Source: Solobacterium sp. (GTDB lineage: Bacteria > Bacillota_I > Bacilli_A > Erysipelotrichales > Erysipelotrichaceae). From it: a DNA stretch of 64,000 bases. The notes under the pieces were generated by a model. The model was not told the DNA's origin. It saw only the letters and a program-made list of their open reading frames with translations, and searched no databases. Of this stretch, positions 1-8,398 are shown piece after piece. The stretch spans positions 1-64,000 of the forward strand of contig JAFWFE010000063.1 of NCBI GenBank assembly GCA_017512555.1. The letters run 5' to 3'. The position numbers were made by a program, and so were the translations under genes. Within the stretch, counting starts at the first letter, position 1, and every line of letters starts with the position of its first letter.

Positions 1-1011
1 CTGACGTTTTCCGTCCGGAGTCATCAGAATATCCTGTTTAAATTCACACACGGTCTTGCCGGCAGGAATCTCTGAATCCTGATCACCGAGAGTAAAGAAG
101 ATGGCTTCTTCCTGTTCCGGTTTCCGGGTCATGTTCGCATCCTCTTTTTCAAAGCGTCTGCCCATGGATTTTACGGCGTGCATCTTTTTCTTCAGGTTTG
201 CGGCAGTGTGAGGATCCTGGCGGGTGATCACAGCCTGGGCATGTTCCACACTCTGCATGATCCGTCTGTACTTTTCGTCCCGTATCCTCTTCTGGCGGAG
301 ATCACTCTGTGCCTGCTGTTCCTGCCGGGCGAATTGATCAGCACGGTACTTCATATAGTTCTCGTAAGTGTCATGGACAACGGTATACCGGGACTTCTGC
401 TTTTTCATGACTTGTTCAAGATGAATGATCATGTTTGCGGTATTCTCGATCAGGGTTTCATCGTGAGAGATATACAGGACGATATGTTTCTGTCCGCGGA
501 TGAATTCTTCCAGAAATTCCAGAGTCTCGATATCTAGGTCATTGGAGGGTTCATCCAGTAATAATACCGTAGGTTCACACATCAGAAGACGCATTAACTG
601 GGCTTTGATCTTCTCTCCTCCGGAGAGACTTCCCAGGATTTGTTCACGGAAGAAGAAGTCAATGTCTGTATGGAAATCCAAAGCCAGCCGGGATAATTCC
701 CGGGGATTCTTCTCTAGGAACGCAGGTTCTTCGGAAAAGAAAGCGTGGAGGGTCTTTCCGGCATCATCGGGAGGCAGTTCCTGAGGCAGATATGCAAGTC
801 TTTCCCTACCGGTGATCCTCTCTCCCTCCGCATCCGCATAGCTTTCAATCAAGCAGGGGTCATAGATCCATTTCATCAGAGTTGACTTACCGTTTCCTTC
901 TTCACCGATGATCACGGCTTTATCTCCGTCATTCAGGGTAACAGAAAAGTCTTCCAGCAGGATACGCAGGTCTTTGCGGTGAATGATCTTCAGGTTCCGG
1001 ATCTGTAACAT
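1..1011 (-). CDS. ABC-F family ATPase, 3' end outside window
   Basis: The reverse strand reads open for 337 codons from the ATG at 1011-1009 to the window edge, so the C-terminal part is missing. Residues near 38-45 form a Walker A motif (GEEGNGKST). A signature follows (SLSGGE), then a Walker B with the ABC-F hallmark DEPSNDLD, and an H-loop (YISHD). After the first ATPase domain comes a long charged, helical stretch (about residues 220-300) that fits the ABC-F inter-domain linker. No membrane segments are present. Family knowledge: ABC-F proteins bind the ribosomal E site and act in translation or in antibiotic protection; I cannot tell which subtype this is. It is transcribed divergently from gpmI. 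Confidence 0.9.
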   Translation of the reverse strand, partial: MLQIRNLKIIHRKDLRILLEDFSVTLNDGDKAVIIGEEGNGKSTLMKWIYDPCLIESYADAEGERITGRERLAYLPQELPPDDAGKTLHAFFSEEPAFLEKNPRELSRLALDFHTDIDFFFREQILGSLSGGEKIKAQLMRLLMCEPTVLLLDEPSNDLDIETLEFLEEFIRGQKHIVLYISHDETLIENTANMIIHLEQVMKKQKSRYTVVHDTYENYMKYRADQFARQEQQAQSDLRQKRIRDEKYRRIMQSVEHAQAVITRQDPHTAANLKKKMHAVKSMGRRFEKEDANMTRKPEQEEAIFFTLGDQDSEIPAGKTVCEFKQDILMTPDGKRQ

Positions 1012-1066
1012 CAACCCGATTATATCACAGGAAGATTCTTTCTTTTTCCGGACCGGGGAATTACTA

Positions 1067-1072
1067 TATAAT
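1067..1072 (+). promoter_or_regulatory. -10 element for gpmI
   Basis: A perfect TATAAT lies 24 bp before the gpmI start, in the 85-bp gap between it and the divergent ABC-F gene. No good -35 box is visible. The RBS AAAGGAG at 1081-1087 follows, 9 nt before the ATG at 1097. Confidence 0.55.
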
Positions 1073-1096
1073 AGGTTAGAAAAGGAGATTTTATAT

Positions 1097-2683
1097 ATGA
1101 GTAAACCTGTAGTACTGGTTGTCATGGATGGTGTCGGATGGACACAGAAAGATAAGGGAAATGCTGTATTGCATGCGTATAAACCACAGTTGGATGAATT
1201 GATGACGGAGTGGCCGCACACAACGATCAAAGCTTCGGGGACAGCCGTAGGCCTGCCTTCCGATGATGATATGGGTAACTCGGAAGTAGGTCATAACGCG
1301 TTAGGATGCGGACAGATCTATTCCCAGGGTGCGAAGCTGGTCAATGAATCCATCGAGAGCGGTAAGATCTACGAGTCTTCCGCATGGCAGGATGCCGTAA
1401 AGTTTGTTAAGGATCATAACGGTAAGTTACACTTTATCGGTTTATTATCTGACGGTAATGTACATTCCAATATCTCTCACCTGATTGCCATGTTGAAGCA
1501 GAGCAAGGCTGAAGGTTTAAAGGAAGCACGTGTACATATCCTGTTAGACGGACGTGATGTGCCGGAGACCAGCGCCCTGCAGTATGTGGATCAGCTGGAG
1601 GAAGTACTTGCGGAACTGAATGATGAGAATTACCACGCCTGCATCGCTTCCGGCGGCGGACGTATGGTCATCACAATGGATCGTTATGAAGCAGACTGGT
1701 CCATGGTGGAACAGGGATGGCATATCCATGTCATGGGTGACGGAAGACAGTTCGCTTCCGCGAAAGAAGCGATTGAAACATTACGCGCAGAGGGTGGTTA
1801 TACCGACCAGTTCCTGCCGGGATTCGTGATTGCGAAAGACGGTGTACCTGCCGGAACGATCGATGACGGTGATTCTGTACTGCTGTATAACTTCCGTGGT
1901 GACCGTGCGGTGGAATTATCCAAGGCATTTGACTATATGAACAGCGGTTTCAGCGCCTTTGACCAGGTGAAGAAGCCGGACGTATACTACGCAGGCATGT
2001 TACAGTATGACGGAGATCTGAAGCTTCCGGAACACTTCCTGGTGGAACCTCCGCACATTGAACATACGCTGAGTGAATTCCTGGTCAACCACAATGTGAA
2101 GAGCTTCGCCTGCTCTGAAACACAGAAATTCGGACATGTGACATACTTCTGGAACGGTAACCGCTCTGAGAAGTTCTCCGATGAACTGGAGACCTGGGTA
2201 GAAGTTCCTTCCGATATTATCCCGTTTGAGAAGAAACCGTGGATGAAAGCTACAGAAATCACCGACCTGATGGTAGAGGCAATCGAATCAGGTAAGTATC
2301 AGTTCCTGAGATGTAACTACCCCAATGGTGACATGGTAGGTCATACCGGAAACTATGAAGCCACAATGATCGGTGTACAGAGCGTAGACCTGATGTTACG
2401 GAGAATCATGGATGCCTGCAAGAAGATGGATTATGTCTTACTGGTAACTGCAGACCATGGTAACTCCGATGAGATGTATGACAAGGGTGTTAACCCGGAT
2501 GGTTCACCTAAGCCCAAGACCAGTCATTCCCTCGCAAGAGTACCGTTTGCGGTCTATAACGGACCGGAAGGCACAGAAGTTAAGGATCTGGAAGATCTGG
2601 GATTGGCGAATGTTGCGGCTACAGTCGTAAAACTGCTGGGCTATGAACCTCCGAAGGAATGGTTGGAATCCATCACAAAGTAA
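1097..2683 (+). CDS. gpmI: 2,3-bisphosphoglycerate-independent phosphoglycerate mutase
   Basis: This cytosolic enzyme interconverts 3- and 2-phosphoglycerate in glycolysis. The 528-residue product matches the usual length of about 510. The N-terminal VVMDGVG carries the metal-binding Asp11. DMGNSEVGH places the catalytic phosphoserine at Ser62, the family position. HGRDVPE-like and TADHGNSDEM motifs supply further metal ligands of the alkaline-phosphatase fold. An ATG at 983 would add 38 residues, but 1097 is chosen because AAAGGAG sits 9 nt upstream, the -10 lies between the two, and MSKPVVLVVMDG is the normal family start. A hairpin terminator follows, so it is probably transcribed alone. 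Confidence 0.97.
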   Translation: MSKPVVLVVMDGVGWTQKDKGNAVLHAYKPQLDELMTEWPHTTIKASGTAVGLPSDDDMGNSEVGHNALGCGQIYSQGAKLVNESIESGKIYESSAWQDAVKFVKDHNGKLHFIGLLSDGNVHSNISHLIAMLKQSKAEGLKEARVHILLDGRDVPETSALQYVDQLEEVLAELNDENYHACIASGGGRMVITMDRYEADWSMVEQGWHIHVMGDGRQFASAKEAIETLRAEGGYTDQFLPGFVIAKDGVPAGTIDDGDSVLLYNFRGDRAVELSKAFDYMNSGFSAFDQVKKPDVYYAGMLQYDGDLKLPEHFLVEPPHIEHTLSEFLVNHNVKSFACSETQKFGHVTYFWNGNRSEKFSDELETWVEVPSDIIPFEKKPWMKATEITDLMVEAIESGKYQFLRCNYPNGDMVGHTGNYEATMIGVQSVDLMLRRIMDACKKMDYVLLVTADHGNSDEMYDKGVNPDGSPKPKTSHSLARVPFAVYNGPEGTEVKDLEDLGLANVAATVVKLLGYEPPKEWLESITK

Positions 2684-2707
2684 TAATATTCAGAGAAGTA
2701 TAAATAT

Positions 2708-2739
2708 GGCCGGAGAGCGTAAAAGCTGACCGGTCTTTT
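2708..2739 (+). terminator. Probable intrinsic terminator of gpmI
   Basis: GGCCGG pairs with CCGGTC (one G-T wobble) and an inner AGC/GCT pair closes a GTAAAA loop, with an AG/GA mismatch in the stem; TTTT follows. It is imperfect, hence moderate confidence. Confidence 0.45.
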
Positions 2740-2758
2740 CACATCAGGAGGATAGGTT

Positions 2759-3202
2759 ATGGTAAGAAAGATGCCGCCGCTAGAGAAAGTGTATGAGGCT
2801 TTCTCCGCAATCGGAGATGAAAGAATACATGTAGAAGATAATGCGTACATGGTATTTTCTTCGGATAAGTCAAAGTACTATACCGTTACAGAAAAGGATA
2901 ATGTCTACCGCAGTGATGATAATGCGACATACTGGCAGGGATATCCGGGATATCCTGTGATTGCGGTACTGATCCTGCAGGGGAAACTTCCGTACAACCG
3001 TGAGGTATGCGAAGAAATGAAAGGTATTCCCTGGAAAGTACTGAATGATAAGTATCAGCGTGATTACGCGGCTGCGGCAGAGGAAGCTTTACAGGGTCTT
3101 GGTACAGATACACAGAAGATCCGGGAAGAAGCGCAGAAGGTGTATGATGCCTTGCAGGTACTGGATATTGAGACAGGCAGAGGGAAGCGGAAAAAGGGCT
3201 GA
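2759..3202 (+). CDS. Hypothetical protein, 147 aa
   Basis: I do not recognise this protein. It is soluble and acidic in the N-terminal half (residues about 1-70 contain many Tyr, Asp and Lys and a DxxTYWQGYPGYP stretch). A short hydrophobic strand follows (VIAVLILQG, about residues 67-75), and the C-terminus is Ala/Glu-rich and probably helical, ending in a basic RGKRKKG tail. No signal peptide or membrane helix is evident. The start is supported by AGGAGG 8 nt upstream. It lies between gpmI and a UroD-like methyltransferase on the same strand, 53 nt before the latter, so the two could be co-transcribed. No function is proposed. Confidence 0.75.
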   Translation: MVRKMPPLEKVYEAFSAIGDERIHVEDNAYMVFSSDKSKYYTVTEKDNVYRSDDNATYWQGYPGYPVIAVLILQGKLPYNREVCEEMKGIPWKVLNDKYQRDYAAAAEEALQGLGTDTQKIREEAQKVYDALQVLDIETGRGKRKKG

Positions 3203-3255
3203 ATACGATGGTTGTTTGTACTATGATAGAAGTAGATAAATAGGAGAGATAATAC

Positions 3256-4284
3256 ATGGAAACATTGACGAAACGAGAGAGATTCGAACGTTTTATGGCC
3301 AATGAACCAGTTGACCGTGTACCGGTAGCGTTTTTTCATCATTTTATCGGACAGGACCAGTGGTTCAAGGGAATGGTAGACGAACAGGCATTTGAGAAGA
3401 ATATCGAAGGCCACAGAATCGCCAGAAAGATCTTTGACCCGGATATCATCAAGGTCATGAATGACTCCCTGATGATCATGCCGGTAGACATGTCTTTTGT
3501 GAAACATGCGCAGGATCTGGAAAAGATCGAGCCTCCGGTCCACGGTTCATTATTCTTTGAAAAGAGTAAGGAACTGACAAAGCGCGTATTGGAGATCTAC
3601 GCGGACTCTGACGCGCCGACATACTTCACTGGATTCTCCTGCGGAATGATCGCGAAACTGGCGCTGAGGAAAGCACCGGTTGAGGAACAGCCGGGTAAAT
3701 CCAAGTTACAGGTATTGATTGAAGAAGATAAAGACGCAGTCGTCAAAGCCCTAACGAAGATCAATGACAGTGTCATCGCCCTGAACAAGGAGATCTTTGA
3801 GGAAACTGGTGTAGAAGGTCTGTACTTCAGCGTAAACAACCAGGCACACTACCTGCCGGATGACATGTTCCGGGAGATCATCGCACCGTTGGACAAGAAG
3901 GTTATTGAAGAAGCCAACAAGCTCAGTAAGATCAACATGTTACATATCTGTGGTTATGAGGGCTTAGGCAATAACCTGGAACTGTTTACAGATTATGATA
4001 CTCCGATCATCAACTGGGCTGTACATGCGGAGGGAGTAAGTTTATCCGAGGGTAAGAAGTTATTCCATGGGAAACCGATCTGCGGAGGCTTTGCGCAGGC
4101 AGATACGATCTATAAGGGCTCTCCGAGGGATGTGGAGAATGAGACCTTCCGCTACCTGAAAGATGCCGGACAGGTCGGTGTCATGATCGGCGCAGACTGT
4201 ACCGTACCGATGGATATCGATAATGAGCGTCTGGAGTGGGTACGCCGTGCATGCATGAGATTTGCGACATTGCCGAACAAGTAG
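3256..4284 (+). CDS. UroD/MtaA-type methyltransferase-like protein
   Basis: The 342-residue product belongs to the uroporphyrinogen decarboxylase fold family. The LHICG near residue 232 and the GADC near residue 313 reproduce the H-x-C...C zinc ligands of MtaA/MtbA-type cobamide-dependent methyltransferases, which true UroD lacks. The N-terminal RERFERFMANEPVDRVPV is typical of this branch. Family knowledge says such proteins move methyl groups between corrinoid proteins and thiols such as CoM or homocysteine. The substrate here is unknown, and no corrinoid protein or haem genes are adjacent. GGAGAG precedes the start and a clear terminator follows the stop. UroD itself is unlikely. Confidence 0.85.
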   Translation: METLTKRERFERFMANEPVDRVPVAFFHHFIGQDQWFKGMVDEQAFEKNIEGHRIARKIFDPDIIKVMNDSLMIMPVDMSFVKHAQDLEKIEPPVHGSLFFEKSKELTKRVLEIYADSDAPTYFTGFSCGMIAKLALRKAPVEEQPGKSKLQVLIEEDKDAVVKALTKINDSVIALNKEIFEETGVEGLYFSVNNQAHYLPDDMFREIIAPLDKKVIEEANKLSKINMLHICGYEGLGNNLELFTDYDTPIINWAVHAEGVSLSEGKKLFHGKPICGGFAQADTIYKGSPRDVENETFRYLKDAGQVGVMIGADCTVPMDIDNERLEWVRRACMRFATLPNK

Positions 4285-4294
4285 AACACAGATG

Positions 4295-4320
4295 AAAACC
4301 TGTCAGAAAGACAGGTTTTT
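4295..4320 (+). terminator. Intrinsic terminator
   Basis: A perfect stem AAAACCTGTC / GACAGGTTTT with an AGAAA loop and a run of Ts, starting 10 nt after the UroD-like stop codon. Confidence 0.85.
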
Positions 4321-4567
4321 GTATGCCTGGGACAGGAATTCAGCAAAATCTTTGCAGTGTTGTATTTTAAATAATAAACAGGAACAATGTATGACTTGTG
4401 TTTCATAATTTCCTCCAAGGAATATATATAGCAATAGCAATTTATGGTGTGCGTATCGTGCACAAATCGTGTTTTATAAGTTTGAAAATCAATTCAGCAC
4501 AAGATGTGAACGACGTGCACACACAAATAATAGATACAGGCTTAGCATTTGATTAAGGAGGTGTTTT
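4321..4567. other. A+T-rich intergenic stretch
   Basis: No convincing gene is seen here. The stretch is A+T-rich and carries loosely related GTGCAC-containing segments near 4459 and 4518 (GTGTGC...GTGCAC and GTGCACACAC) that could form a weak stem or operator. It ends in AAGGAGGTG at 4555-4563, a near-ideal ribosome binding site serving the small ORF at 4568. Confidence 0.4.
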
Positions 4568-4645
4568 ATGAAACACATCAACAATCACTTTTTATCCAGC
4601 CAGTTTATAATGTCACTGCATGGTCAAAAGCAGGATAGTATATAA
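4568..4645 (+). CDS. Candidate small ORF, 25 aa
   Basis: AAGGAGGTG at 4555-4563 sits 4 nt before an ATG opening a 25-codon frame (MKHINNHF...KQDSI). The SD match is the best in this part of the window, which is why I list it. Its stop codon lies inside the TATAAT proposed as -10 of the next gene. It could be a small protein, a leader peptide or the decayed 5' end of a lost gene; there is no homology evidence. Confidence 0.25.
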   Translation: MKHINNHFLSSQFIMSLHGQKQDSI

Positions 4646-4646
4646 T
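4641..4646 (+). promoter_or_regulatory. -10 element of lipoprotein gene, leaderless arrangement
   Basis: A perfect TATAAT lies only 6 nt before the ATG at 4653, and no SD is present. Transcription would begin at or next to the start codon. No good -35 is visible. Confidence 0.4.
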
Positions 4647-4652
4647 CGTGTT

Positions 4653-5186
4653 ATGAAGCATATTCAAAGGCATATTCTCTATTTCACCTGTTTATGTATG
4701 GTAATGCTTGGCGGGTGTATACAAAAAGAAACTCCGATCATGCATTGGGAAGTCAAACAACCAACCCAACAGACACTTACTCTGCGTAATGACCTGAAAG
4801 GATGCCTGGTCTCTTTTTCAGCAAATACTGAATATACACAGGAAATTCTTGATACTGCAGATGTCGGAGATGCGCAGACATGGCTGAAAGAACGCAGAGA
4901 GAAAGCTGAAGAACTCATTAATCAGAACGAGGGATATGCGTACTTTTCCATTGCCCGATACAATGTTGGTGCACCGATATCAGAAGTATTGACTTTGAAG
5001 TTTACCTCTGACTATGACTACGAAAAGAATCAGGAATTGCTGGAATATGCAGGATTGGCGAAGTATTACGATGTACAGAAAAAGTGTATTATTGCAGATC
5101 CTGATGTGCTGAAAGAGGATCCGGAGTTTCCGTACCGTTATCCTCTGTTGAAAGGAATATACACGGAAGAACTGCCGCCAAAGTAG
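4653..5186 (+). CDS. Putative lipoprotein, 177 aa
   Basis: The N-terminus has a basic start, a hydrophobic core and the lipobox MLGGC, with the lipidated Cys at residue 22, so the mature protein should be tethered to the outer face of the membrane. The rest is hydrophilic and rich in Glu and Tyr, with a LFKxxSDYDYEKN-like region near residue 115; I do not recognise a family. An upstream in-frame ATG at 4620 would add 11 residues, but it precedes the TATAAT at 4641, and only the 4653 start puts the lipobox at a normal distance. A second lipoprotein gene follows 64 nt downstream. Confidence 0.75.
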   Translation: MKHIQRHILYFTCLCMVMLGGCIQKETPIMHWEVKQPTQQTLTLRNDLKGCLVSFSANTEYTQEILDTADVGDAQTWLKERREKAEELINQNEGYAYFSIARYNVGAPISEVLTLKFTSDYDYEKNQELLEYAGLAKYYDVQKKCIIADPDVLKEDPEFPYRYPLLKGIYTEELPPK

Positions 5187-5250
5187 TGCAGAAGTCCATC
5201 GTAAGCCTGTGACTTTAGCACAATGGAATTACGAGAAGATCATAGTACCT

Positions 5251-5664
5251 ATGTCTGATAGATTATACAAATACATAAGAACAGCGTTGATTATCATACT
5301 TTTGATAATACCTTTATTTGGCTGTCAGGAAAAAGAGTATTCCTTTGAACATGGGAGATATGTACCGGAGGATCAGAAAGGAAAGCCATACGATGGGCCT
5401 TTTATCTTAACCCTGCATAATAGTGCTCAGAATAATGAACAGTTTGTGGTTGTTTTCATGCCTGCTTCAAGTTATCAGCCAAACGGAGAAATCTACAGGA
5501 AAAAGAATGAAATAGTCCTCAATGGTGAATATATGGACGAAGAATATCACTATGTATTTCACTTGGTGGATGATAATACACTGGAATATCTGAAATCTCG
5601 TTCCTCAATTCCCAATAAGGATGCTGAGTGGGAAGATGGTACAAGATTGGTTCTTGACCGGTGA
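5251..5664 (+). CDS. Putative lipoprotein, 137 aa
   Basis: The start at 5251 gives a short basic N-terminus, a strongly hydrophobic stretch and a lipobox PLFGC with Cys25. An upstream frame from 5209 would place this too deep. The mature part (about 112 residues) is probably beta-rich, with phrases such as YDGPFILTLHNS, NGEIYRKKNEIVLNGEY and HYVFHLVDDNTLEYLKS. These resemble small Gram-positive lipoproteins of unknown role, but I cannot name a family. No strong SD is seen. It may share a transcript with the lipoprotein upstream. Confidence 0.7.
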   Translation: MSDRLYKYIRTALIIILLIIPLFGCQEKEYSFEHGRYVPEDQKGKPYDGPFILTLHNSAQNNEQFVVVFMPASSYQPNGEIYRKKNEIVLNGEYMDEEYHYVFHLVDDNTLEYLKSRSSIPNKDAEWEDGTRLVLDR

Positions 5665-5762
5665 TTACCAGGTATCGTGTGATCTGACAGGAGTCTCATG
5701 TGCAACCTTAAAGAACCGGCAGGAAAAAGATAGTATAATGGGTACACAGTAAGAGGCAGGAA

Positions 5763-6512
5763 ATGAAGATACTCGGAATCCTTATCGGTATAACCGGTTT
5801 ATTTGTATTCAGTATACCGCTCTTTGCGGGTATCTTTAATTTTGGCAGTCTGGCAGGGATCCTGTTATCTCTTCCTCTTCTGCTGGCAGGATTGTTTGAT
5901 ACAAGACTCAGAGAACTGTGCAGTACTGTATCCTGGGTACATATATTGTGCAGATTGGTTCAGTGCGGGTATCTTGTCTTTCTGGCAATTGCGGTCATCA
6001 CATGCGCCTGTATGATCAAAGAGACACGGAATACTCCGGAAGAGAATAAGGAGTATACCATGGTGGTGCTTGGCTGCGGTCTGGAAGGAGATCAGCCCAG
6101 TCTGATGTTGTGGTATCGCCTGAAGAAAGCAGAAGGGTATCTGAAAGATCATCCGGAGATGAAGGTGGTCGTGTCGGGTGGTCAGGGCGGTGATGAGATC
6201 ATGCCGGAAGCGCAGTGTATGAAACAGTGGCTGTTGAATCACGGAATTACAGAAGATCGCGTGTACAGTGAGGAACGTTCGAGATCTACCGCAGAGAACC
6301 TGAAGTATTCCCTGGAGATCATCCGGGAGAATCACCTGTCTGAGGAGATCGTCATCGTAACCAACGATTTCCATGCGTACCGGGCAGGATATATTGCGAA
6401 GAAACAGGGAATTGAACATCGCACACTGGCTGGCCATTCCACGTGGTGGCTGTATCCGATCTCAGTTCTCAGAGAGATATTCGGAATTACCTGGGAATGG
6501 ATCAGAAGATAA
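5763..6512 (+). CDS. YdcF/SanA-like (DUF218) membrane protein
   Basis: The product has 249 residues. About three hydrophobic helices occupy residues 1-85, then a DUF218 domain follows with its typical marks: VVLGCGLEGDQPS, VVVSGGQGGDEIMPEA, STAENL and VTNDFHAYRA. Family members (YdcF, SanA, ElyC) are linked to envelope integrity or undecaprenyl-phosphate metabolism; their biochemistry is poorly defined. A TATAAT at 5734-5739 and GAGGCAGG just before the ATG suggest an own promoter and RBS. A hairpin terminator shared with the convergent gene lies downstream. Confidence 0.88.
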   Translation: MKILGILIGITGLFVFSIPLFAGIFNFGSLAGILLSLPLLLAGLFDTRLRELCSTVSWVHILCRLVQCGYLVFLAIAVITCACMIKETRNTPEENKEYTMVVLGCGLEGDQPSLMLWYRLKKAEGYLKDHPEMKVVVSGGQGGDEIMPEAQCMKQWLLNHGITEDRVYSEERSRSTAENLKYSLEIIRENHLSEEIVIVTNDFHAYRAGYIAKKQGIEHRTLAGHSTWWLYPISVLREIFGITWEWIRR

Positions 6513-6523
6513 AATTACAGGAA

Positions 6524-6558
6524 CAGAAAAAGAGTCATGGATGTCATGACTCTTTCTG
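6524..6558. terminator. Bidirectional terminator
   Basis: CAGAAAAAGAGTCATG pairs with CATGACTCTTTCTG around a GATGT loop. T-rich flanks occur on both strands, so it can end both the DUF218 gene and the leftward SGNH operon. Confidence 0.8.
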
Positions 6559-6572
6559 TAGTTATACAAGGA

Positions 6573-7316
6573 TCAGTCCCGGAATAACTCCCGGAAGAAC
6601 TTTTCAAATTCCGGTAACCACCAGCACAGATATCCGGCTTTTGTGGGATGGATCGGATCTGCCATATATAAGTGATACTTCTCATCACTGATCGTATTCA
6701 TTTCGTTATTCCAGAGATCCAGGATCTGTATATTCCATTTCTCTTTCAGTTTGTACAGATGATCATACATCGTCTGGTAATGCGCGTTGTCGAATTTCGT
6801 GCCGGTATAGAAGGTAACCGGGCAATGCCAGGTTTCCTGCGCATAGGCGATGATATACTCCATGGCACCGCATACCGTAGATACGTCAAACGTCGTAATA
6901 TCTTTACTGTCCGTGATCTTACCGATTGGCTTAGGGTCTTCCGCCTTGGCATCATTGGTGGATAACTGGCACATGAACGCCTCTGCACGGATATCTTTAG
7001 GAATGTTGTGTATACGCTCCACGTAGGAGTTTTCACCGCGTTCATCCTGTACCAGAGTCGTACCGGACAGCGCCTCTTTCACCGCGTGTATACCATCTTT
7101 CTTCGCCAGAAAGTCCGCAAAGGATTGTCCGACAGACGCAGCGCCGAAAGTTACGGAACTGCCTAAAAACAGGATGGTTTTATCCTTCAGGACAGGATCG
7201 TTTTCTTCTTTCACTGCGGAGATATCGTACTGTGGATCATTCCCGGGAAGTACTGCCATCATCTCCATGAACATCTTTTGTCTTTCTTCTGCAGTCATTT
7301 GTTCTAATTCAGTCAT
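6573..7316 (-). CDS. SGNH/GDSL-type hydrolase
   Basis: The product has 247 residues and no signal peptide, so it is probably cytosolic. FLGSSVTFG near residue 50 is block I with the nucleophile Ser, SGTT and LSTNDA fit the oxyanion blocks, and DPIHPTKAG near the C-terminus gives the Asp-His pair. Family members are esterases or lipases acting on acetylated sugars, acyl chains or other esters; the substrate cannot be read from sequence. A 45-residue charged N-terminal extension precedes block I. It is the last gene of a leftward operon, beginning 3 nt after the stop of the esterase gene, so the two products probably work together. Confidence 0.88.
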   Translation of the reverse strand: MTELEQMTAEERQKMFMEMMAVLPGNDPQYDISAVKEENDPVLKDKTILFLGSSVTFGAASVGQSFADFLAKKDGIHAVKEALSGTTLVQDERGENSYVERIHNIPKDIRAEAFMCQLSTNDAKAEDPKPIGKITDSKDITTFDVSTVCGAMEYIIAYAQETWHCPVTFYTGTKFDNAHYQTMYDHLYKLKEKWNIQILDLWNNEMNTISDEKYHLYMADPIHPTKAGYLCWWLPEFEKFFRELFRD

Positions 7317-7319
7317 AGG

Positions 7320-8369
7320 TTACCTCTGTTTGTTGTGGGATACCAGCCATTCCAGGATCCCTTTTTCGTTGTGATAGGTCAGAATCCAGCTCCGGTGATT
7401 ACTGCCGATTCTCTGTGTCCAGGTTAATTCCGGATTCTGCGGGATATGGTATTTCTCCAGTTCTTCACTGGTATACAGGGTGAGGTGGATATCCTTCTTC
7501 CCCTTTTCCAGCAGGGACATCACCGTATTGGTTATATACGCATGACGGTCAATCTGGTGGTCAATATACGCTGTAGAGATCCATACAGGCACATCCGGCC
7601 AGTTTTGTAACATGGGCAGGGTTTCACCGTTGATGGATGGACAGACCGGTGCCGCAGCCGCAAACATCTCCGGAGCCATGGATACGATCCTTATCGTACC
7701 GGCACCACCCATGGACAACCCGGTAACGTAGACACGATCCTGATCCACAACACCTTCGCTGATCATCCGGCGGATAATCACCAGGATCCTTCCCAGATAG
7801 TCTCTGTTCCATCCCCGGTCATATTTCCCGGATTCCGGACGCGCGGAAGTATCTACGCCGAACTTGGGGAATAGTTGTACACCGTTATCGGGTGCCTGGG
7901 GAGCCATGACCACCATATCCGGCCAACGCTCCGCAAAGTGTATCGCCCCGATCGTACCGGTCATCTGTATCAGGTTGTCAGTACCGCATTCCCCGCCACC
8001 GTGCAGGAATAACACCAGGGGGTGAGGACCCTCAAAATCCGGTGTATACAGGCGATATCGCACACCGTTCTCCTCAACCGCTTTAAAGTTCTCCAGACCC
8101 TTAACGACCATTTCTCCCTCACCCTTGCGCAGGATGATCTTCTTGCCATCACGGAGCTGATAATACTCCTCCTCGGAGAACGGTATTACACGTATACATG
8201 TCTCTCCGTTTTCGCAGGTCACTTCTGTAACTGCGTCAGGCACGGGGAAATAACGTTTTGTGAGAAGATCCGGTTTGTACAGTACAGGTTCATTCAGAAG
8301 CTTTCCGACCGTAAACCCTGTGATGTAATTGCCGAAGTCAAGCACCTCGGTATGAATGATCTTATTCAT
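7320..8369 (-). CDS. Alpha/beta-hydrolase esterase, prolyl-oligopeptidase/PHB-depolymerase type
   Basis: The product has 349 residues. The C-terminal two thirds are an alpha/beta hydrolase: FLHGGGECG is the oxyanion loop, GLSMGGAGT carries the nucleophile Ser, and the SNHRSW near the end supplies the His. The first 115 residues form an additional N-terminal region of unknown fold that may fix substrate choice. No signal peptide is seen. RBS AGGAGG lies 6 nt upstream. It is preceded by an MgtC gene (29 nt) and followed by an SGNH hydrolase (3 nt); the pair looks like two cooperating esterases. The natural substrate is unknown. Confidence 0.88.
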   Translation of the reverse strand: MNKIIHTEVLDFGNYITGFTVGKLLNEPVLYKPDLLTKRYFPVPDAVTEVTCENGETCIRVIPFSEEEYYQLRDGKKIILRKGEGEMVVKGLENFKAVEENGVRYRLYTPDFEGPHPLVLFLHGGGECGTDNLIQMTGTIGAIHFAERWPDMVVMAPQAPDNGVQLFPKFGVDTSARPESGKYDRGWNRDYLGRILVIIRRMISEGVVDQDRVYVTGLSMGGAGTIRIVSMAPEMFAAAAPVCPSINGETLPMLQNWPDVPVWISTAYIDHQIDRHAYITNTVMSLLEKGKKDIHLTLYTSEELEKYHIPQNPELTWTQRIGSNHRSWILTYHNEKGILEWLVSHNKQR

Positions 8370-8398
8370 GTTTAAACCTCCTGTAAAGAAAAAGCAGG

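Noticed and set aside
983-1096. Upstream ATG extension of gpmI
   Set aside because: It overlaps the divergent ABC-F gene start and precedes the -10 and RBS; homologues begin at 1097.
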